From assembly GCA_034401795.1 (NCBI GenBank), contig CM067370.1, positions 67,391,188 to 67,455,187 of the forward strand: a DNA stretch of 64,000 bases, read 5' to 3'. Under the pieces are notes generated by a model, which saw only the letters and a list, made by a program, of their open reading frames with translations, was not told the DNA's origin and ran no database searches. Below are positions 55,831-64,000 of the stretch, in pieces. Within the stretch, counting starts at the first letter, position 1; each line of letters begins with the position of its first letter. Origin of the DNA: Chaetoderma sp. LZ-2023a. Its lineage: Eukaryota; Mollusca; Caudofoveata; Chaetodermatida; Chaetodermatidae. Position numbers and translations under genes: made by a program.

Positions 55831-56710
55831 GGCCTGCCTTGGATCCGCCTAAGGATTGACGTGGACCCGAGAAGTGCAAGAGCTGCCCTGTTATAGCACC
55901 ACTGGTGTGATCCTTGTGGGTGCCGACCCATCAGGCTCGACTCCAATGACCAGAACCCTGCCTCCTCTTCCAGCGCCATGCGCACCTCGGTACGCGGGCT
56001 GCCTGGCGGGTTGTGCTGCAAGAGCCTGCGCTCCACCCACCCCTAGCTGGCTTACGCTGCGCAGGTGGTTGGCCTCTGACACGGTCACCACCACCTTTAC
56101 CCTGAGGGCATGGAAGACAGGGACGCCGCTCAAATGCACTCCCTGCAGAGCACTTCAAACTGCTCACGCAGTGCCCTCTGGTTGTTCACCAGGTTTACAG
56201 TTTGCTGGAGGTGCAGGCATCCTTCAGCTCCAAACAACCCAGGACCTGACATCGGTGTCCGAAGAAGCGATTGTACACATCCTGCGAGGGGCACAAATTG
56301 TTCAGGGCAAATGTGCGCCTCACCCGTAAACTCCTGGTTATCGATCTCATCATACAGTCCAGAGCCATGTTAATGCCGTCCTGGATGGCTCTCTGGCCTG
56401 TAAGAAGAGATGCTTGGCGGGTCACGGATGCCGCTACTACACCCTGTAGCAGCTGGGAAATGTGCGAGAGAGCCGAGATGGCTATTATCGTACTTTCCTC
56501 CGTGTCCGGCAGAGCGGAATTTGCGTTGCGCAAAGCGCTAGCACACAAGGGTCCCATGTCACACTGGGACCCTGGCCACATGTCTTCTCCCAAAGCTGCA
56601 TGATCATCCGTACATGGCTTTGGAAGTACACCGTACTTCTGATATTGGCAGCGCCGTGCCACCTCGTGAGGGGCCTTCGTAAGGCGTCCATTCGGCTGAA
56701 TGCCGGAGGA
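55831..56710 (-). pseudogene. DIRS gag C-terminal half, decayed
   Basis: CQYQKYGVLPKPCTDDHAAL and ALDCMMRSITRSLRVRRTFA and LNNLCPSQDVYNRFF (56195-56662), then an Arg/Gln-rich tail in other frames (55831-56190). It matches the C-terminal half of gag in C. It stops abruptly at about 56710. Confidence 0.8.
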
Positions 56711-57179
56711 CTGATTGCAGCTGTAGGATGTTTCTACTGCTACAGCCGCAGAATACAGTAATCATCATCATCTGCTGAATATTTGGAAATTAATATGACT
56801 GGAAGCCATTGCAGTAATAGTAATTTCAAAATATTCAACAGCTTTCCTGTTTGTTTGCCCTGAGACTGAGATAAGGAGAATTTACCAGTAGCTCACGGTT
56901 GCTCACCGGCAACATTAGTCCTTGAACCAGGCACATGAAACACAGGAAAATCTGACTGAAAATGCAAACATATCTGTATAAAAGCTGGAAACCTAAGTTC
57001 CGAATGTGACATTCAATTTGCAGGAAACAAGAGAATTTAAGTCAGAAATAAAGAAATTCAGCCCCAAAACACAAAATTTTCAGTCAACTTTGTGACTGCC
57101 ATTAACATGATCCACCAATTAGCCTTAAAAGTATCAAATTCCTATTCCTATTCACCAAGCCACAAAACTAATATGTGTA
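56711..57179. other. Intron segment with hairpin repeat
   Basis: A hairpin at 56774-56842 (GCTGAATATTTGGAAATTA with an inverse copy ending TTTCAAAATATTCAACAGC) of the 22942 family lies next to the broken end of DIRS copy D. The rest is AT-rich and without genes. Confidence 0.7.
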
Positions 57180-57757
57180 TACCCGGTATCACTATTTCGG
57201 CTGCCTAAATCTTTCAACTAACAATAGCTAAATTTTGACTGGTAGATGGCGACCATGCTTGTTGAAAAGTCAACTTCCCTTGAACAAAGTTAAGTAGGCC
57301 TTCATTCATAATCAGATTTCTAAAAAGCACACCTTCAGTTGTTCCAGAGCAGGTCATCTTTATGAAAATTAGGCATTCAAAATGGCCAACAGGCATATCA
57401 ATAAATCAGCTACTCTTGAATAAACTTGCTTCAGGTTGTGCCATAGATGAAGTTTCTTGAGTTTCCAATCAATTGGCCAAGCTTTTTCTGAGATGCTGAA
57501 ATGTACTGCTAAAAACAGCTCAAAATCCATGATCTATGGTTACTGTCTAAATTCATGAATCAGCTTCGTTTGAAGAATTTTGGATCTCTATGAGCCGAGT
57601 GTTTCTTGCTTACAAATTTTGTTGTGAAATTGGCTCAGCGGTTCTTGAGCAGTTGGTAAAAAAAAAAATGATAGACGAAGCATGGATGACCGACAGACGA
57701 TAGGCAGTTGCCATGGAATAAGCTCACTTGGCCCTTTCTGGCCAGGTGAGTTAATAA
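57180..57757. repeat. GCTCACCTGG-family fragment (right part)
   Basis: Contains the core motifs ATTTTGACTGGTAGATGGCG and CTTCCCTTGAACAAAG and ends GCCATGGAATAAGCTCACTT with CCAGGTGAG at 57742-57750. Confidence 0.75.
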
Positions 57758-57850
57758 TGTGCTTCAAAATATCCAAAAGGTTATCAATATCTCAGCTGGC
57801 ATGACACTGAGATGCTGTTATTTCAGCTACAGCATATTTCAATTACTGAC

Positions 57851-57981
57851 CTGTAACAGAGATGTTCCAAACAGAGTAACACTGCACAGAGTATGTCATC
57901 ATCATCATCATCATGAGCAATAAGTCCTCGCTCAAACAGCTGTCGCAGTACCCCATGCTCTCCAAGCAAGCATGGCAAATA
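57851..57981 (-). CDS. HEATR6: HEATR6 exon with Asp run (residues 48-91)
   Basis: Acceptor TTTATAG, donor GTCAGT. 43 codons plus two bases: YLPCLLGEHGVLRQLFERGL, then IAHDDDDDDILCAVLLCLEH and LCY. It matches [20 protein letters not shown] and AAVHCMANLC of vertebrate HEATR6. The six-Asp run is encoded by a (GAT)n microsatellite and sits in the loop between two helices. Confidence 0.94.
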
Positions 57982-58009
57982 CTATAAAGGAAAAGTCAAA
58001 GCATCTTTA

Positions 58010-59556
58010 ACAAGAGGCCTTAGCGCTCACCTGGACCATTAGCATTTGAAACGTTAGCATTTGAACAGACATAATATTTCTAATTCAGCAGTAACAGGAA
58101 AAATTGTTATTCAGTACAGGAAATTAATGATGAACGCTGCCCACACAATCAGATTGAACCGCTGAGCCACTACAAAAATCCAATATGGCCATCAATGTCA
58201 AAGTTTTGATTGGTACATGACAACCATTTTTTATCAATGATCACGTTCTCTTGAATAATCTTTAATCACCCTTAGTTATCAATGAAATTAAATCTAATGA
58301 GATTCAGCCTAATCCGTACAGCAGTTCCGGAGATGTTCTGACCCATACCACTCAGATGGTCGCCAGAAAAATTAACGAATCAAATTGCGAATACATGGTC
58401 TGAAGCCTACCAGCAGCCTAGTATCCTTTCAGCCAAGTCTGGTTGAAATTTCCCAAGCAGTAAATAAGGAGTACCGTTTTAAACGATTTCCCGCTATTTT
58501 AAAAATATTCTGGAGGTCCATCAAAATAGACCAATCAAAAATCTGTATAGAAGTTCTGAAGCATACCAGGCTAAGGTCCTCCCAACCGAGTTTGCTTGAA
58601 ATTGGTCATGGGGTTAATGAGTAGCATATTATCTGATTTCCAAAAAATTTCAGAAAATCCAAAATGGCCGCCATAAAAATTGATCAATCAAAATTTGGTA
58701 GACATGTTCTGAAACCTACTAGCCAGCCTAGTAGCCTTCCAGCCAAGTCTGGTTGAAATTGCCCAAGGAGTAGCATTTGAAACCATTTCCCACATTTTCG
58801 CAATATTCAAGATGGGCGGCAAAAAAAGACCAATCAAAATTACTGAAACATGTATACCACTCTATGGTCCTCCCAACCGAATTTGCTTGAAATCGTGCAA
58901 GCAGTTAATGAGGAGTATCATTTCATCGGATTTCACAAAATTTTCAGAAAATCCAAGATGGCCAGCGGAAAAATTGACTAATCAAATTCTGTATACATGT
59001 TCTGAAACCTAACAGCCTAGTATCCTTCCAGCCAAGTCTGGTTGAAATTTCCCAAGCAATTAATGAGATTTCAGTTAGATTTAAACTCAGGATTGGCGCT
59101 GAAAAATAAACCAATCAATATTCTGTATATGAGTTCTGAAGCATACCATTCTAGGGTCCTCCCAAACGAGTTTGCTTGAAATTGGCTTTTAACTGATTTG
59201 CAGAAATTCTCAGAAAATCTAAGATGGCCGCCGCAAATATTGACAAATCAGAATTCTCGTTATAAGTGTTGAAGCATACCAGCATAGAATTAGTCAACCT
59301 AATTTTAGTTGAAGTCGGCCCATTTATCTTAGCGGAGTAACGTTTTATATGATTTCCGGAAAATTTTCAGAAAATCCAAGATGGCCACCGGAAAGATTGA
59401 CCAATCATAATTCTGAATATATTTTCTGGAGCCTACCAGCATAGGATCCTTTCAGGCAAATTTGGTTGAAATTGGTCGAAGCATAAATGAGGAGATGCGA
59501 TTTGACGGACGAACGGCCACCATGGCATAAGCTCGCTGGGCCAGGTGAGCTAAAAC
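58010..59556. repeat. GCTCACCTGG-family element, full length
   Basis: Inverted ends GCTCACCTGG (58025-58034) and CCAGGTGAGC (59541-59550). Between them are about seven core units of 150-180 bp with AGCCAA(G/A)TCTGGTTGAAATT, TTTCAGAAAATCCAAGATGG and a (C)GACCAATCA(A/T)AATTCTG motif. The right end is preceded by GGACGAACGGCCACCATGGC. Confidence 0.88.
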
Positions 59557-59839
59557 CCTAGCCTAACTTTCACTTTTTCACAGATTTGTCGGTGAATGGG
59601 TTAATTTAATGCCATATAAAGGTCAGGTCAAGTACACACAGCTGTACTGAGGCTGAGTATGAGTACTTTAACAAAGTACTTGACTGAGTACAAGTAAAGG
59701 TGTGACGCATCTAAGTTACATGATGTACACACATTCAGGGAGATGCATAGAATCTTAATATCTGTTTACAAGACTACATGCCCCATGCTCAGTAACAATA
59801 GAGAGCCATCATTACTAAAAATGCTGTCGTCTTTTATAC
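59557..59839. other. Intron segment
   Basis: Short intron stretch with no recognised element. Confidence 0.55.
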
Positions 59840-59980
59840 CTTCTCTATCCTATGTTTATTGTCAGTCAGGATAGCAGCGAGCGTGTGCAGGATTTCAGCG
59901 TGTGTCCACGACTGACACACTTGTAAGCCACGCTGCACATAGTCAATTGTATCATGAAGACATGCATCGCTAAGCACAAC
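59840..59980 (-). CDS. HEATR6: HEATR6 exon (first visible, residues 1-47 of the window product)
   Basis: Acceptor ACTTTCAG, donor GTATAA, phase 0 at both ends, 47 codons: VVLSDACLHDTIDYVQRGLQ, then VCQSWTHAEILHTLAAI. It matches [20 protein letters not shown] of vertebrate HEATR6, about 120 residues from its start, so the upstream exons lie beyond 64000 or were not recognised. Confidence 0.94.
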
Positions 59981-60880
59981 CTGAAAGTCAAATATTAGAA
60001 ACAGGAATTAGTTACATATATTTACATATTTCTTTGTTTTAACCACTTAATGCTCAAGCCGGCCCAAACCAGCCTCTGTAATGGTCTTGAGGATTGTCCA
60101 TTTGCAGGCCCAGAGGTTATTATTGAAAACTTCACTGGAAGTCTCGATAGGCCTGCAAATTCAACAAATGCCCAAGGAGCAAGTATCGCTAACCTGGAAT
60201 TACTGCAAACAAAACGAGATGACCATTGCAAAAATTTACCAATCTCATTTCTGTGAAGAAGGTTTAGCCAAGTTTTATTAAAATTGGCCCAGTGGTTAAT
60301 AATTAGTCTTTTTATGATTTTCTTAGAAATTTGCAGAAAATACTTGTCCGCCAAAAAGTTAAATTTTGATTGATTCATGGTGAACATGTTCTTTTGATGT
60401 ATGAACTTTCCATGTTGAAACTTTAATGGCATTTAGGCCCTAATCATATCTCCCAAATTTTGGCCTGATCCTTTTGCGAAAACTAGGTCATCCAAGATGG
60501 TTGCCGAAACATTTGGCCAATCAAGTTCACTTGAACAAACTTGGTTTACCTGTTGCACCAGATGATATTGATAGATGAGTTTTGAATAGATAGCAACACC
60601 ACCCCTCCCCCACCCCCCAACCACCACCACCCCCACCCCATGCAGTTTCAGAGATTTTTTTAAATGCTGTATCGGCTTCCTTTGAACAAACTTGGATCCC
60701 TATGCCCTAAGGATGCTTCCTGTCTAATATACTTGAAATTGACCCAGTGGTTCCCGTGAAGACATTTTAAATGTCCCATTGACTTATTATGCCAGTTTTT
60801 GGTGGGAAAAAGATGGCCGCCAAACCGTTTATCCGACAGTGTCAAAATTGCAAATTTGAAATCAGAATACTTAAAAACCT
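59981..60880. repeat. Degenerate GCTCACCTGG-family sequence
   Basis: Contains family core motifs (AAAACTAGGTCATCCAAGATGG near 60478; CTATGCCCTAAGGATGCTTC near 60700) and, at 60080-60130, a relative of the 26032 hairpin (ATGGTCTTGAGGATTGTCCA). No clean ends. Confidence 0.65.
60598..60645. repeat. C-rich low-complexity run
   Basis: ACCACCCCTCCCCCACCCCC-type sequence, strand-asymmetric, embedded in the repeat. No gene. Confidence 0.9.
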
Positions 60881-60889
60881 ATATAAAAA

Positions 60890-61932
60890 CAAGAGGCCTG
60901 TATCGCTCACCTGGACCATAGGCCTTTCAACTCGAATGTTCATTAACAATAAGTAGAACTCTATATAAGTAGGCATCAATTTGATATTTGATATAGGTAT
61001 CAAATTATCTTGAACAAACTTTAATGACCCTTAGTCACCAATATCATCTCCCAAATTTCAGCCCTATCACTTCAGCAGTTCTGGAGAAGTCATTTTCTCG
61101 AAAACTAGGTCATCCAACATGGCCACCGAATGATTCGGCCAATCAAGTTCATAAGTGAACAAAAACGTTTGCCCTAGATGATATTTTATAAGTTTTGAAT
61201 CAATTCCTCAAACGGTTTCAGAGAAAAAAATCCAAGATGGCCGCCGGCCCAATTCGCCGATCGGCTCCGTTTCAACAAACTTCAATCTCTATGCCCTAAG
61301 GATGCTTCCTGCCAAATATAATTGAAATTGTCCCAGTAGTTCGCTAGAAGAAGACATTTTAAGTTTCCCATTGCTTTAGTAAGGGAGCTTATGGTGGGAA
61401 AATGATCCAAGATGGCCGCCAAACCGTTCACACGACTCTTTTGAAAATTACAAATTTGAGCTCAGAATACCAAAAAACATCTATAAAACCAATTTCAGCC
61501 TCAAAATGCATCAAATAAAAAAATCCAATATGGCCGCCAAACACGCTTTATATTTTGATTGGCCCACGACGGCCATGTTTTTTTTATGGTTTCACTTCAC
61601 TTGAACAAACTTTAACGGCCCTTAGTCCCTAATCATATCTGCCAAATTTCGACCCAATCCATTCAGTGGTTCTGGAGAAAAAGTTGTCTTCGCTAAAACT
61701 ATGTCAACCAAGATGGCCGCCGAACCATTTGACAAATTGGACGATTGGCTTCGTTTGAACAAACTTGCATCCCTATGACCTAAGGATTCTTCCTGCCAAA
61801 CATAATTGAAATCGGTCCAGTGGTTCTTGAGAAAGTCGTTTAAAGGAAAAGTTGATGGATGGATGACGGACGGACACATGACGGACGGTGGCTACGGTAT
61901 AAGCTCACTTGGCCTTTCAGACCAGGTGAGCT
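60890..61932. repeat. GCTCACCTGG-family element, full length
   Basis: Starts ACAAGAGGCCTGTATCGCTC with GCTCACCTGG at 60905-60914 and ends CCAGGTGAGC at 61922-61931. Core units contain CCAAGATGGCCGCC, CCCTAAGGATGCTTCCTGCC and TTTCAGCCCTATC. The tail is GATGGATGGATGACGGACGG. Confidence 0.88.
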
Positions 61933-62990
61933 AACAAGAGGCCCAATGGGCCTGTATCGCTCACCTGGAACAGGCATTTAAACTAGAAAGGCGATTGGCT
62001 ATAAGTAGAGGTTCTGGAGTTGTTTTTGCAAAAACTAGGCCATCCAAGATGGATATTAAACAAATTTGGATTAGCTTTTTGCCTTAGATGATGTTTCATG
62101 AGTCTTGAATTGATTCCCCAAGCGGTTTCTGAGATTTTTAAAGACGTTTTTAAAAATTGGCCAAAATCCACGATGGGCGCCGACCAAATTGGCCGATCGG
62201 CTTCGTTTGAACAAACTTCAATCTGTAGACCGTAAGGATGCTTCCTGCCAAATATAATTGAAATCGGCCCAGCAGTTCTCAATAAGTCATTTAAAATTTC
62301 CCATTGCTTTAGTATGGGAGCTTTTGGTGGGAAAATGATCCAAGATGGCTGCCAAACCATTTATCCGACAGTTTCCATTTATCCGACAGTTTCGAAAATT
62401 GCAAATTTGAGATCAGAATAACCAAAAACATATATAAAACCAATTTCAGCCTCAAAATCCATCAAATAAAAAAATCCAATATATGGCCACCAAACACACT
62501 ATATTTTGATTGGCCCATGGTGGCCATGCTTTTTGACGGATTAACTTCCCTTGAACAAACTTTAATGACCCGTAGTCCCTAATATCTGCCAAATTTCTGC
62601 CCGATCCCTTCAGCGGTTCTGGAGTTGTTTTGACCAAAAGTAGGTCAACCAAGATGGCGGCTGAACCATCTGACCAATCAAGTTCCCTTGAACAAACTTG
62701 GTTCAGCTCTTGCCCTAGATCATATTTCATGAGGTTTGCATCAATCCCCCAAGCGGTTTCGGAGAAGATTTTTAAAGACATTTCCTAAAATAGGCCAAAA
62801 TACAAGATGACCGCCTGCCAAATTGGCCGATTGGCTTCGTTTGAACAAACTTGGATTCCTATGCCCTAAGGATGCTTCCTGCTAAATATAATTCAAATCA
62901 GCCCAGTGGGTCTTGAGAAGTCGTTTAAAGGAAAAGTTGATGGACGGACGATGTACACACAACGGATGGTAGAAAAACTGATGCAAAGAA
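61933..62990. repeat. GCTCACCTGG-family element, head-to-tail with the previous
   Basis: Starts ACAAGAGGCCCAATGGGCCT with GCTCACCTGG at 61959-61968. Its core matches 60915-61900 closely. The right end is degraded after GGACGGACGATGTACACACA (about 62943). Confidence 0.82.
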
Positions 62991-64000
62991 TTGTAGAATG
63001 CAGTCCACCCTGCTATAAAGACACCTATACTAGATGGTAATTTTACTGCATGCTGTCAAACCGTAGTATCTGATAGTTTCAGAAATGGCATGGTTGACAT
63101 CAGCATAAACGAATACCAACACAAAACCAATTTCAGCTTCAAAATCTATCAAATAAAAATATCCAATATACACACTACATTTTGATTGGTCCATGGCAGC
63201 CATGTTTTTTATGCATCAACTTCCCTTGAACAAACCTTAATGGCCGTTAGTCTCTAATCATATCTGCCAACTTTTGGAACACTCTAAATTAGTAAAACCA
63301 AGCTTTCGAGGTAAATCTGATGAAATTATTTGGACATGGATTGTGCACGGTAGTGTTATATGGGTGGCTGGGTGTGGTGGTCCTGGTTGTCTGGACTTTG
63401 TATGGTATTGGAGTCTGATACATATGGTTAAGCTGAATAATTCAATAAATTTATAATAGGGATGGCATGATTGGGTGGGCTTGTTTGGGCATCGCTGTAC
63501 TAAATTTGATTGGGTTGGGCAACATAGAGTAAGGTGATATGAAGTAAGGTAGGCTAGGCGAGGGTGGTAACATTTGGTTGATGTATGACAGAAGCGCAAA
63601 ATTGTAATATTCGTTTAAATTTGGGATTAAGCACGATATAAATCACACAAAATAGTCCTAACCCTGTAAAAGTATGGAGAGTATTAAAAAATCATATTCA
63701 TTTACATTATGACACAGAATGGATGCACTAATAGATTAGAACAAAACTGTAAAGATGAGATCAGATAACCCATTGATGAACTAAATGTCCATTGAAAAAC
63801 GTTAGCATTCTTCACATTCTTGGTACATGTTGGACGTGAATGCCATTTGCTTCACTTAGGCCTTAACAAAATGTTAGTGACATCAGCTGGGCCTTTGCTC
63901 TCAGCTGCATGTGGAGGTATAAGCATCGATATAGGGTGATTGGCTTGCTACTGATAAATTAAATGCTGCGTATTTTGAAAGCATTTAGCTTGAAAGGCAT
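62991..64000. other. Non-coding segment at window end
   Basis: A further degenerate core fragment lies at 63160-63270 (CAACTTCCCTTGAACAAA). The remainder is AT-rich. A (TGGGT)-like stretch around 63470-63560 gives artificial ORFs. I could not identify the preceding HEATR6 exon here. Confidence 0.55.

Larger units (their letters stand above)
52450..56710 (-). mobile_element. DIRS-like copy D, 5'-truncated
   Basis: The left (3') end starts about AAACAAAATCTCGG at 52450, with terminal repeat and circle junction (about 52733-52800: GGTGGTAAGTATCAAC, then GATTTCGTTTATTTCACATC, then AAGAGTATAC). Minus-strand order from the right: gag C-terminal half, RT, RNase H, recombinase. Similarity stops at about 56710 inside gag, so the 5' half of gag, the leader and the right repeat are lost. 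There are many frameshifts plus a deletion in the linker and recombinase N-terminus. It belongs to the same subfamily as copy 1. Confidence 0.87.

Noticed and set aside
63258..63599. Possible small protein on the minus strand
   Set aside because: Composition follows a TGGGT/GGTGG-rich stretch; no motif, no splice support and no recognisable homology.
60000..64000. Upstream HEATR6 exons
   Set aside because: No frame matching the vertebrate N-terminal region with splice sites was recognised among the repeats; a short divergent exon could have been missed.

Overview
The window is metazoan nuclear DNA, most likely from a mollusc or another lophotrochozoan. The lineage call rests on dispersed repeats with GCTCACCTGG/CCAGGTGAGC ends and tandem cores, and on the abundance of DIRS-type elements. 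There are no bacterial operons, rRNA, tRNA or CRISPR arrays. The only host gene I can support is a HEATR6 orthologue (HEAT repeat-containing protein 6) on the minus strand. Thirteen coding exons lie between 59980 and 2392, every intron is GT-AG, and together they form one uninterrupted 750-codon frame. The first exons lie to the right of the window and the last ones to the left.

The introns are filled with mobile DNA. Six tyrosine-recombinase (DIRS-like) retrotransposon copies, all on the minus strand and so in sense with HEATR6, occupy roughly 1-1890 (copy 1), 11921-16462 (A), 16463-22440 (B, inserted into the gag of A), 26320-32646 (E), 37433-44483 (C) and 52450-56710 (D). C and E keep both inverted terminal repeats (ITRs) and the internal circle-junction region that defines DIRS elements. 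C is nearly intact: gag, RT-RNase H and recombinase are open, with one stop directly after the RT active-site YIDD. E has lost the catalytic half of its recombinase and carries a 215-bp tandem duplication. A, B, D and copy 1 are decayed. A seventh, plus-strand YR-retrotransposon-type remnant (10315-11938) was split by a SINE-like insertion with a 12-bp target duplication.

Other repeats are a non-autonomous hAT-like element with a perfect 8-bp target duplication (6181-7645), a short element with CCCCCGACGG ends and a triplicated core (7896-8483), many copies of the GCTCACCTGG family, two tandem arrays at 49-52 kb with a shared 3' tail, hairpin (MITE-like) elements, two LINE 3'-end remnants, a long (TATGG)n array and several microsatellites.

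The most notable signals are these: the DIRS recombinase frame stays open for about 2 kb across the RT/RNase H frame; the DIRS ITRs carry a GCGCATGCGC palindrome identical to the NRF-1 core, plus a consensus splice-donor motif; all six DIRS copies are sense to the host gene; the ITR unit of copy A is inverted and fused into the recombinase gene. I found no evidence for a previously undescribed biological system beyond these retroelement features.
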